Of a stretch of 64,000 bases of DNA, positions 23,101 through 33,189 are shown piece after piece. The stretch spans positions 528,362,291-528,426,290 of the forward strand of contig NC_081409.1 of the NCBI RefSeq assembly GCF_030272615.1, given 5' to 3'. The notes beneath the pieces were generated by a model, which was not told where the DNA came from, searched no databases, and saw only the letters and a program-made list of their open reading frames with translations. The position numbers were made by a program, and so were the translations under genes. Each line of letters opens with the position of its first letter. Within the stretch, counting starts at the first letter, position 1. This DNA is from Cryptomeria japonica (Eukaryota; Streptophyta; Pinopsida; Cupressales; Cupressaceae).

Positions 23101-23198
23101 AAGAGTAAAAAATGTTGACTTACTAGTGGTCCACGCGCTGCAAGTCTCCGGTACCTCCGAACGCGCTCGAAATGGTGTCTATGATAAGGAATAGGCAT
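20138..23198 (-). pseudogene. Antisense spliced plant-mobile-domain gene in RLG-2 (mildly decayed)
   Basis: It is encoded opposite to gag-pol. Exon 1 is 23198-23124: ATG plus 24 codons, ending at donor GTAAGT. Exon 2 is 22084-20138, after acceptor TTGACAG, and encodes 648 codons. Exon 1 is in a different frame and needs splicing to join. The PMD core (about 22035-21150) is uninterrupted for 294 codons and includes ALAERWHSDTNTF, CYRILRIPVVG, WGLVLEEMI and VLRQFGRQQG. An acidic then Gly/Arg-rich linker (about 20935-20790), a coiled-coil-like stretch (about 20560-20450) and a GAGASGARPSPSGDSHT tail follow. Eight in-frame stops (mostly TAG) but no frameshift are present. RLG-4 carries the same gene with identical exon 1 length. 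PMD proteins are known in plants as host silencing-related factors (MAIN, MAIL1) and in transposons. The role here is unknown. Confidence 0.8.
22579..23036 (-). repeat. Intronic array of TAGCGCRT motifs in the RLG-2 antisense gene
   Basis: About twenty-three copies, reading AYGCGCTAR on plus and therefore YTAGCGCRT on the antisense gene's strand, are spaced about 15-25 bp. The array lies wholly inside the inferred intron (23123-22085). It is the reverse complement of the leader array at 10041-10418, with the same CRT suffix. Confidence 0.87.
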
Positions 23199-23271
23199 TT
23201 TCTCTGCAGACCAAATTCTCTTTCTCCAAAGTCAACAAAGCACAAATGAATCTAATTCAAGCCCTTTTCCC

Positions 23272-23279
23272 CTTTTATA
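23272..23279 (-). promoter_or_regulatory. TATA box of RLG-2 antisense gene
   Basis: The minus strand reads TATAAAAG about 75 bp upstream of the exon 1 ATG at 23198. A TAACCCTAATT telo-box-like word lies about 20 bp further upstream. RLG-4 has a TATA box in the equivalent place (45485-45492). Confidence 0.65.
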
Positions 23280-23630
23280 GGAGGAAAATGAAATTAGGGT
23301 TAGCCAAATGGACCTGTAATATGGTCGCGGTCTCCCCTATGCCATAACATTTGTAACTTATCGGGAGATGAATCAATTTGCACACATTTCACATGCACGA
23401 AATCATACACATCATACGCAACTCATCAAATTAAATCAAAAATTTTCAAAATATTGATTCATCTCCAGAGGGGGCATCACCATCAAAATATCGAATTTGG
23501 GGCATCACACATCAAATCAAATCTGGGGCACGACTGGCAAATCATAAGAACGACACAAAAATTGCATTTGACCATAAATCATGATAAAGCATCATTTTCT
23601 TTGAAATAACATGTGCACACACATCACTTC

Positions 23631-23644
23631 AAAGAGGGGCAAAA
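23631..23644 (+). other. Polypurine tract of RLG-2
   Basis: AAAGAGGGGCAAAA ends directly at the LTR start TGTAGAC at 23645. RLG-4 has AAAGAGGGGCAAA in the same place on its own strand, which confirms orientation and LTR start. Confidence 0.9.
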
Positions 23645-25121
23645 TGTAGACGTATAAAAATGACCATATTCCTAAATGAATATTTTATGTTCATTTCTCT
23701 ATTTGATTAAATCCAATTTAATTAAATTACCCACATTCTTCTATTTAATTAAGTAAAATATTCAATTTATTTAAATAAAATTCACTATACCCATTTAATG
23801 AATAAATCATTTTATTCAATTAAATCCCCCCTATCCACTTTTAATTAAATTCAAATTTAATTAAATAGTTATCCTAAATTAAATAAATACAATCTATTTA
23901 ATTTCTCCAAATTGCAACCAAATTGAATTAAATTACTTTATTTCAATTAAATCCTATTATTCCTTCATCCACTTGCAAAATCCCAAACCCCTTTCTAATC
24001 CCTTCTAGACTCTTCTAATCGCTTCTAATTAACCTAACCCTTCTCTAAACTTTGTCACATTCCTAAGCAAGAGGAGGTCACTTCTCAATTCCTCAAAGTC
24101 TTTGATAACCATTGAAGGCTTTCAACCTTCAACCACTAAATTCCTCAAAGTCTTTGATAACCATTGAAGGCTTCCAACCTTCAACCACTTAATCCCCAAA
24201 GTCTCCAATAACCATTAATGGTTAATTCAAACCCTCCTACATGGTTAAAACATTTGTTTTGACTCAACCTTCATCCAACCCAAGGGTCTCATTAGGCCTT
24301 TAATGCTTTGACCATGATTATCTCTTAATCATTTGCACAAGGGTTTATCCTTGGATTAACTCTTAATTCAGTGGGTAATCCTAATTTAGACTTGACCCTT
24401 ACCCTCTAGATAACCATGAGGTCTTCTCAGGCATTTAATGTCTCCAACCCCTTCTCTCAACCCAACCCTATGTTGACACTTGTCACCATTTCATTGGTGC
24501 CAATTACAAACATGGATCCCCAACTTTCAAACTCAACCCTTGATTAAACCATTCAATCCTGACCATCCATTGCCCTATTCTTGCTATAAATAGAGCTCTC
24601 ATTCCTCCAAAACAATCATCCTTCAAATTTGTAGCATCACACTTATGCTCAAATACATTCAAGCTTTCTTATATCATTTTATGCTCATCATTTAGCCTCT
24701 CTTTAGAATAGAAATTAGTCTAAATATGCATGTTTAGAATACTTTCTTTATCATTTAGCTCAATCATAGACTAAATATATCATGTTAGGATAGTACTCAT
24801 ACTAATCTTGTCATCTTATCATCTAGCTTATTGCATTCTAGAATCATACATAGCTTATAATGCATCTCATTCTAAAATCTATCAAAACATCCCTCGTTCT
24901 TGCATTTGCCATCCCTAAACCATTTTGCTTAGTGATCTGAGAGCAAAAACATTGGTTTGAGGGACATTGTGAGATAGAGAACCATGGGACCCACCTTGGG
25001 AAGCTGAGTAATACTACGTTACTCCATAGCTTGCACCAAGAAGTCCTGTGTGTGTGTGTGGACTAGTTTCTAACAATATTTTCACATATTAAGTTTTATC
25101 AGCCCACTTTTCCCGCATACA
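23645..25121 (+). repeat. RLG-2 3' LTR
   Basis: It starts TGTAGAC right after the polypurine tract and ends GCATACA, giving TGTA/TACA ends. A TATA box (TATAAATA) lies at 24585-24592; RLG-4 has TATAAATAGAG at the same place in its LTR. A 52-bp unit is duplicated at 24087-24138 and 24139-24190, with a degenerate third copy after it. A (GT)n run lies near 25048-25062. The right end is inferred from the TACA match and the restart of chromovirus coding; an alternative end is CTAACA at 25075. Confidence 0.75.
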
Positions 25122-25890
25122 ATACTTTTCACCCACAGACTGATGGACAGACAAAAGTAGTTAACTGGAGTTTGGGAAATTTGTTGAGATGCTTAGTTGG
25201 AGACAAAACTGGAAGTTGGGATTTGATTCTTGCACATGCAAAATTTGCCTACAATAATTCAATAAATAGGAGTACCGAAAGGATACCTTTTGAGATTGTT
25301 ACCGGAGCACACCCTAGAGGTATATCAAAATTAGGAGATATCAACAGTGAATATTGGAGAAGTTTAGAAGCAGAAGACTTTGCAGACCACATGATAGCCT
25401 AACATATTCTAGGTAATCAACATTTGGAGGACATGAACACCAAGTATAAGGAGAAAGAAGATGAGAAGAGGAGACATAAGGAATTTGAAGTTGGCAATGA
25501 AGTGATGGTGTATCTAAGAAAATAGAGATTCTCGGTTGGAACTTATAACAAGTTGCAGATGAGAAAGTTTGGACCTTGCAAGATTTTGAGAAAGTTCAGT
25601 TTTGAAAATGCATATGAAGTGGAGTTACTGGATAGTCTAAGTATTTCACCTATATTCAACATTGGAGATCTACATTAGTATCATGAACCAAAATTCAGTG
25701 AGGACAATATTGCAGACTTGGAGAAACAGTTTCCCTGGAAGGAACCAGATCAAATTGAAGATATTTTGGACAATAGGATTGGGCGTAGTACCCAGAGCAA
25801 TCAATATAAAGAGTATCTAGTAAAGTGAAAGAACAGACCAGTTGAAGATTCATCTTGAATTTCTTAGGAAGAGGTTATATCCTTATGTTT
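25122..25890 (+). pseudogene. Chromovirus integrase 3' end with chromodomain (fragment)
   Basis: Coding resumes with the integrase block HPQTDGQTKVVN, then LGNLLRCLVGDKTGSWD and FAYNNSINRST, typical of chromovirus integrase downstream of its catalytic aspartates. It ends near 25755-25890 in a chromodomain-like segment (IEDILDNRIGRS, QYKEYLVK, NRPVEDSS). Several stops interrupt it, for example near 25401, 25525 and 25677. The 5' part of this element is missing because RLG-2 inserted at 25121/25122; atact after the junction is the likely TSD. In chromoviruses the chromodomain directs integration to particular chromatin. This copy is dead. Confidence 0.85.
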
Positions 25891-26134
25891 CCATTGTGTT
25901 TACTCTTGTTGACCGGTCTGGATTGATCTCTTTGAGGTCCCTCCTAACCGGTGACTGTACCAGTGTGGTACCTTACCATTCAGTTAATCTAGGGTTACCC
26001 ATGGGGTAAAAGGAGTTTTGTTTGAAATTTTTTCTAAGTGTTTAACTATGTGTGATATCACAAACAACGCCGAATAGTTATAGGAAGTAACACAAAGTAG
26101 AATCCACCTAAATAATCTACAAAGTAGGGATACC

Positions 26135-29100
26135 ATGGCATCAAAAGGAGCTTCAATGGGAGGAGAAGGATCTTCCACTCCTTCAACCATTGTAGAATTG
26201 TTTCAAGTTGTTTCTTATTCTTTGGAAAGAATTCCAAAGAAACCAGAGTACCCATATAAAAGAGATGCTTTGAAGGTAAATCACACAAATGCAACTCCTG
26301 TACAAGATGAGTTAGATAACATTCATGACTCAGACTTTATCAAAATTCCCAAGACTCTACGCAAGAGCACTTTTGCAAGGATGCAGGAGAAGGTGAAGAG
26401 GAAAGAAACATATTTTCTAGGATATCAACTATGGCCCTGTGGTCTTCCACAATATATGGTTCCATTTGTTCATTATTGTCTGGAGTTGTTACATGAAAGC
26501 AATCTGAATTTTCATGCAGATACAAGAGTGATTCAAGGTAAGACTCTGCAGGTAGTTATCAATGTTGATAACATAAATGACATGCTATGTAATCCAACTT
26601 AAGGAGAAAGTGTAGAATGGTTCAAGAAGAAGAAGATGGAAGAGTATTGGGCCTTAAGGAATGGCCATCTCAAGTTCTTTAATGGTTAACTAAAGATAGA
26701 CTCAAGGGACTTACCAAAATTGCCCTTTTGTTTTTGGCCTCGACACTGGCATAAATGCACAAGAATTCCAAATGGCCTTGGCATTCAAGTTAAGGAAGCA
26801 AAATGATCCTTTCCATTTTGACTTTTTGGAAATTATACATAAGGGAATGCTCAAAGAAGTCAAGGGTTATGAGTCTCAAGTTAAATTCAAGTACCTTTTC
26901 ATTTTGGCTCATATGTTCTTATACCAAAACCTAGATTTCTTTAGCTGGCATATGCATTTGTGTGTGATGGATGAGCAAAAGTGAAGAAAACCAGTGTCAT
27001 TCTGGACTCATGTGCTATCTTCCACATATGATTATTATACCTTCTATGATTGTTTTCTGACCCCTTATTTTGAAGGACTTGAGTTGTGACTATACCTCAC
27101 TCTCCCCTAGGAAAGTTGAGTGGATGTCCCAGTCAAAAACCCTATGCGATTGGTTTTTAAGGGCAAATTTTACAATAATAAGGATGCATGGTTTTGACAA
27201 GCAACCCTTCCAGCTATTAACTTGTCCAAGTGAGAGGGTTCTTGTGATAGAATTATTTAAATAGCTCTCAATTGTTGATAAGGCATATGGGTTGGAAAAG
27301 CATCAAACCATTATGTATGATGTTCCTAAGGCCCTAGGTACTATTGCTCTCCCAAAAAAAAATGTTAATGCTGAGCATATGTTGACTACTAAGATGGTAC
27401 ATCTGGGATTGGTTTTCATTCAAGCTGAATAACATTATGATCTTAATAGTTGTCTATCAGATTGTAAGACTAGGGTTACCCACATTTCCTATCCTTATAA
27501 GGAGGAACATCACAACCTACTGGTGGATTCCCAGGATATTCACATAGACCCTTCTCATATTACCACATCCCACCTTGAAAGGCCTAAGTGGTTGTATTTT
27601 TTATGAAATAAAAGGATGGATGGACCCTCCTAAGAAAATCAATGCGACCCTCAGAAGGAAGTTTCAAAGGAGAAATAATCATGGTGGAACCTAGTGTTAC
27701 TCCTAGCTTTGAGGGAGAATTCCTTGCAATCCATTCACCGTGCACTCCAACCCTAAAAAGGAAGTCTTGGGATACACAACCTTCACAATAGACATCAGAA
27801 ACTGGTAACCGACCACTAGAGAAGAGGTATAAGGTGGATGATCCATAAGGAGAAGTCTCAAAATAAATAGTAGAATCAAATCTGGCTCCAACTACGACTG
27901 AGACTCTGATATGTTTTACTCCCCCTCTTATGTCCTCTCAATCTTTAGTCAATCCACTAGTTTCAATCCCTCCCATCTCTCAATCGGACAATTTCCCTTT
28001 AGTGTAGACCCCTGCCCCTACTTAGATTCATGTTTTCCGCATTGGTCTCTTCTCAAATATCTATACCACCCCCTTGTAATGGGCATAACTTTCACACCCC
28101 TAAGGACTTCCTCATCTTTTGTCCTTCCAATTTCCTCACCTACCTCTGCAGTTGCCAGTATTTCTATGACATCCTCCCTGGCCCCACAATCTATTCTGGT
28201 GCTTTATGTATCCCAATAGAGTCTTGCACCACCCTCCATATTTTCAGGACAAATGCAAAGTGTCCCTCCTTTCTCTCCATCGGTACTAAATTTGTCTGGA
28301 AAAGATCAGTTTGGGTCCACTATTGTCCCCATCCCTTTCACCTTGCCTCCCAGATATCCCATTTCCACCCAATTATCCCATCTCTGGTTGAATTCAAATA
28401 TCAAGCGGAAGCTACCAGAATGGCCTGAGAAAAGTACACATAGAAGAGAAGGGATAAAGATGTTGTCAAATTGGCAGAGCTACGCATCAAAACTATCTAT
28501 GATGAAGCGCACTAGTCCATCATGTTTGTTTCTAATATGCCCAACATAATTAAGTTAGAAGGTCAAATGTGGCCCAAAGATTACAAAGTTCAAGTTGTGG
28601 GCATCAATCTAAGTTAGGCTCATGTCCAAGAAAACATGGAATGGATGGACGAGATACAAAGGCTAGTAATGATATATTTTCTAAAAGCCTCCCATCATTT
28701 AGAAAAGAGAGAGGCGAAGTTAAAAATGTGAATAACACCGTTGAGCTCCTCCAGATGAAGGAGAAATAAAAAGACATAGAAATTGCTCAAAATTCAAGGG
28801 ATATTGCCCTACTAACCAAAGAGTTGCAGAAGAAGACTCTCACTTTATCCCAATAGAGCTAGGAAGAGAAATCCCGGTTGCAAAAATGACTTAATAACCT
28901 ACTGTCTAAACTTTGGAACATTCAAGAGGAGAAGAAGACTTGTCCAAAGAGATACAATGTAAGAATAAGGAAATTTATCAGATGAAGACAAGCCTCATAG
29001 AGATAGCCCATGTCCAAAACGGGCTTCAAAGCCCCACCACTAAGAAATAATTTTTTGAAGGAAAACTGAACAAACATCAAATTCTCTTGGCAGAGGAAAA

Positions 29101-29813
29101 ACAAGAAAAGCAAGTATTAGATAGTGAGTTGCATCATAGGCTTGCCATGCAAATTCTCTCAAGTCCATTAAGAGCATTATGCCTCTTCAACTGTGTAAGT
29201 TCAATTGCAGGATCTAATCTATAGGTAGTTGTAGTTTGATAAAGACCTTCATGATGCTTAGGTTGCCTATGAGAAGGAGCAAGAAGCCAAGGTGGGGGAA
29301 GAAAAGGCCCTTCAAGAGAAAGCCTCAGAAATACAACAATAAAAGTTGGATTTGGAAGGAAAAATTGAGAGTCTGATTGTTGAAGCAGGATCAAAAGATG
29401 CCCAAATTAGCCTACTCCAAGCATCAAATGCAACATTTGTCTCTTAGGTTGACTTGATTCCCATTATCCAATAGTTGCATTCCTCATATTGAGAAAAGAT
29501 TAAAACTGTTGTCACATCTTTCTAGCCGACATTGTTGTTCATTGTGGATGCACAACATTTGAGCTCGAAGGTGGAAGTCACAGTTGAACAAATCCTGGAG
29601 GACATCGCATCTAGTGTGCCTAAGTTTGAGATGCTAATTAAAAAGTTGTATACAACATCAGATGACACTCTAGCAATAGTAGGTGTAGAAGACTACAGAA
29701 ATGCAGATCCGAAGGCTAATGAATTCATAAATTGCCATAGAGAAGCCCTTCATGCCAAGGATTGTTTGGGCATATTGATGGCTACCACCTCCCAACTTAA
29801 AAGGCAATTTTAA
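26135..29813 (+). pseudogene. Long degenerate frame of unknown family, downstream of chromovirus pol
   Basis: An ATG at 26135 opens 155 intact codons (MASKGASMGGEGSSTPST..., with DFIKIPKTLRKSTFARMQ and YFLGYQLWPCGLPQYMVPF). Coding character then continues with stops and frameshifts through 26600-27620 (VEWMSQSKTLCDWFLRANF, HYDLNSCLSDCKTRVTHISYPY), a proline/serine-rich part near 27900-28400, and a charged coiled-coil-like part near 28730-29400. It ends in an 93-codon open stretch at 29532-29813. I do not recognise the family. It lies about 250 bp after the chromodomain on the same strand, where an additional 3' ORF would sit, but it could be an independent remnant. There is no RT, integrase or protease motif. 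Confidence 0.5.
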
Positions 29814-31647
29814 TATTTGTGTAGATAGGACTTCCACCCCCTTTTCTTGTAGATGATCCAATGGCGACAAAGGAGCAAATGATGTAGCTCCTAGAGAAAC
29901 GTCAACAAGATCAATGATATCTATAAGCACTCAGAGATGTGCCCAACATCCCATCTCCTTGGAACAAGAATTTGGGCTGCTGGGAAATTTGTGCTTCAAG
30001 GAAATATTTTAGCTAGATCAGGCCTATGTGTTTTTTCATGCTCAAGCACACCCTTCAGCCAAGGAGTGGGGCCCTCTACGGAATGCACTATCTTAGCTTT
30101 GAGTTACCTTGCAGGCTTGGGAGCTAGTCTATGGAACAAAGTTTCAAGGGTTCTTAATCTGTAGGCATATCACCCCGATGAGTCACAAAAAAATTGTGAA
30201 TTAATCCCTTGTTCCCCGCAGGTCCCTTTATTGTCTTATCGGACCCCTTATTTTTACTTATAGTTTTTCCCTCATATCGCCATGCATCAAGTGGGTGGAG
30301 TTTTGGGGAGCCATGTTCCTCTTGATCACACTGGGCTCTGCTGCATTGCCACATGTATCCCATTGATATTTTCTCCGCTTATTTCAAAGTCAGAACCACC
30401 ACTCATCAAGTGGGTAGGTTTTTCCTAAGGAAAGAAGAAAGAAGCACCCAGAGTTCCCACCTGTGTGCCACATGTCTCACCCATGGACCTTTGGAAGGGA
30501 AGGGAGAGAAAGAGAGCGAGAGTCTCCATTTTGTTTCCACGCATCTAGTAGTTGGATATTGTTTTGTGCATCAGCTAAGAATTATTCTTGTGAAGCGTTG
30601 AAGCTTATGTAAAAGGTACAAAAGTCATCCAACATTGAGGATTCACCCTAGGAAATACATAGAACCATCTTGTTGAAGTAGTTAGAATGGACATGATGGA
30701 ATGGTAAGGAGGTAAAAAGCATGATGGTAAAAAAGGAACTACTCGTGTGATTGGGGAGGTGGAGGTGGTTATTTGGAAATCCACACCAACATTCAGGGAG
30801 ATATAAAATTAAAATTTTGTTGTCTTTTGGGAGGGGGTTCACATTGAGAACATAAATTAGGCCTATAATTTAGACTTTAGTATTTTATTTTTGCATTTGG
30901 ATATTTGGACTGTGCCATCTTTTGAGATTTCCATATGACTCTTTATGTTTTATGATATGATTTATGTCATTTGAAAAAGGACTAGCTTTTGTATATGTTT
31001 AAGCTTTTATCATATTAGACATAACTTCTACTGGTTGAATCATGTTTCAGACTCTTCTGATTCGGTTTTAGTTGTATTTGATATATATAATGTTGTTGGT
31101 TAATCTTAGTTAAAGTATTGTGATAATGGAGAATTATTTAGCCTTTGAATTATGCATTTCATGTATGGTTTATTGTGCTTCAGAAAGTTAAGCTCTAAAT
31201 TCTACCATATTGCCTATATTAGTTTTAAGTTTCATCTTTCTCTCTCCCTTTTCCCTTTCATGTATGAAGAATTAGCTTCTAAAATCCTATAGGTTTTTTG
31301 GTGAGGCGCAATAGGTCCCTTGCTCACTAAATTTCCCATAAGGATGTTGTCTTAAAATCTATTTTAGGCATCAATAGGTAGCTAGCCTAATAAAGGGAAA
31401 ATGTATCCTAGAAGGCATGATAGGTAATGTCAAAAGTTGATTAGGCAATAGGATCCTCAAGTGTGATAAGTCTTAGTCTTGTAGAAAGATGATTTGGTGA
31501 AAGCCCATTATTGTGTTTATTGTTGGAAAATGCCCCAATCCAATAAATGGATGTTTTATTGTGAAGAATGGTGAGGCTGAAATTTTATTGTGGATATATG
31601 GTATAAGTGATATTTTATTTTTGGGTTGTGAATGTGTGAGAAGGTAG
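29814..31647 (+). other. Unassigned decayed DNA
   Basis: 29880-30600 may continue the preceding degenerate frame, since short open pieces such as 30353-30601 occur in it, but nothing is recognisable. 30840-31640 is AT-rich with no motif I can name. No LTR end for the chromovirus was found here. It ends at the RLC-A target site GGTAG. Confidence 0.4.
31643..31647. repeat. RLC-A target-site duplication, left (GGTAG)
   Basis: It matches the right copy at 39720-39724 exactly and flanks both LTR outer ends. Confidence 0.9.
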
Positions 31648-32822
31648 TGTTAGGCCCAATATGGAAAGCTAATGTACTGAGAGGGGAGGGGTGAATCAGT
31701 ACTTCAAATCCTTTCTTGAACAATATCTTCATTGTTATGCATAAACCAAAAACTATTGCAACATAACATAAAGCTAAAACAAATAAATAACAGTCATACA
31801 TGATTCACTCCATAACTCATATATTTTGGTTACGCAGAAACTCTTGGTTAGAGAGAAAAACTATGGTGGGGATGGCACCCACAACTTCACTACTACAATA
31901 ATAAAGGTTTCTCGGTTAGAGCTACATGTTCAGCTATTTTTGATAGCTTACCCTATTAGGAGTATCAAGATTTGTTAGATCTACCTTGCTAAAGGATTTT
32001 ATAACACTTATTCTAAATGTTGCACCTGGTTAAAGGCTTTACAATTTATAGACTTTGTTAGTCTTTTACCCTGTTAAAGGTTTCTCTTACAAGTTCAAAA
32101 TATTTCAATAAAATCTTTACAAATATCTGCAACTTTACATCTGGAATGTTATAGCAGATTCTATGTGCTCAAAATAAGATTACCTGCTTATAGCATACCT
32201 TGGTAACCTATAAAGTAACTTGGTAAACCCTTATGTTTACTCTGTTCTTTGACTGTTCTCTAGAATCCTTCTCAGTGACCTCTGTGTCTCTGTAACAGTC
32301 ATAACACTTAGTGATTTCTTATGTATCACACATGTCTTGCTTCATACACCACTATATCTCTCTCTCTGTCACATTTTTATCCTTAATCCATGTTGTATAT
32401 ATAGATCTCTTATGTTGGTGATCTGATTCATTGCTTCGATCTTACAAACATGATTTATCGAATGAATAACTATACAAAATATTTTATTGGTTAGATGACC
32501 TCAAAATCATACACAATCCTTAAGTACAATTTCTAATGTGATAATGGTTCTATGTTCCTCGATCTTTTAACACATTTCCACATGTGTGTCTAGGTTCAAT
32601 GAATCTAGTAAAACGTTTCACTCGGTGTATCATTGTTGTTGCTCGATAGACATGGAATGTTACTCGGTAGATAGCTCGGTGAATACTAGGCTCTGTGAAT
32701 ACTTCCTTCTTTAACCGACTGTTCTGTGCATACTGACTGAATGTTTCGGTAGAGGTAACTGACTAGAGTATATAGAATGACTTTGGGTATAAAACTAATG
32801 GCAACTATAATAAGTAGTAACA
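31648..32822 (-). repeat. RLC-A 3' LTR (1175 bp)
   Basis: It aligns along its length to 38532-39719 with small indels. It is bounded by the TSD on the left and a polypurine tract on the right. CTCGGT/ACTCGGT words recur in its distal third. Confidence 0.92.
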
Positions 32823-33166
32823 ATCTCCCCTTTTGACATTAGTTGAGATGTTTGACAAAACTACTTTCAAAGTTATAACTCAAAAATCTATATACTTACA
32901 AAATTTGACTAAACACATAGTATATACATTAGTCAATGAAATAGTATAGTCAGATATACTCCCCTTATCAATATACAATCCAAAACTCCGATTTTGCATG
33001 CTCGATAATGAATGTTCTGTGATAACTGCTCGGTTCACTGCTCTGTTCTCTGTTCCCTATCAAAATTGACTCTGTATTTGAATACTCTATTCTGCTCGGT
33101 ATGTACGCCCCCTATATACTACATTCCCCTGTATACTTTGATGCTATACTCACTCCCCCTTTTTGA
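32823..33166 (-). other. Polypurine tract of RLC-A with further PPT-like tracts upstream
   Basis: On the minus strand AAAAGGGGAGAT abuts the 3' LTR (32823-32834). Similar tracts lie near 32957-32972 (AAGGGGAG) and 33148-33166 (AAAAAGGGGGAGTG). Multiple polypurine tracts upstream of the 3' LTR have been described for Sireviruses, which supports that lineage. Confidence 0.7.
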
Positions 33167-33189
33167 CAAACATCAAAACTTAGTTACCA

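Larger units (their letters stand above)
8692..25121 (+). mobile_element. RLG-2: degenerate Tat/Ogre-type Ty3/gypsy element, 5' end outside window
   Basis: A plus-strand element with leader, upstream ORF, gag-pol, antisense PMD gene, polypurine tract (23631-23644) and 3' LTR (23645-25121). The 5' LTR is not in the window. RLG-1 sits in the leader, so the missing part should lie to the left of RLG-1. RT is followed by gypsy RNase H and then a second, archaeal-type RNase H, the order known for Tat-lineage elements. Gag-pol has about seventeen stops and two frameshifts. The LTR end TACA is followed by atact and then chromovirus integrase coding sequence, so RLG-2 appears to have inserted into a chromovirus. 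Confidence 0.85.

Noticed and set aside
25048-25062. (GT)n run near the end of the RLG-2 LTR, considered as an LTR boundary
   Set aside because: LTR end TACA at 25121 matches TGTA at the start and is followed at once by chromovirus integrase coding.
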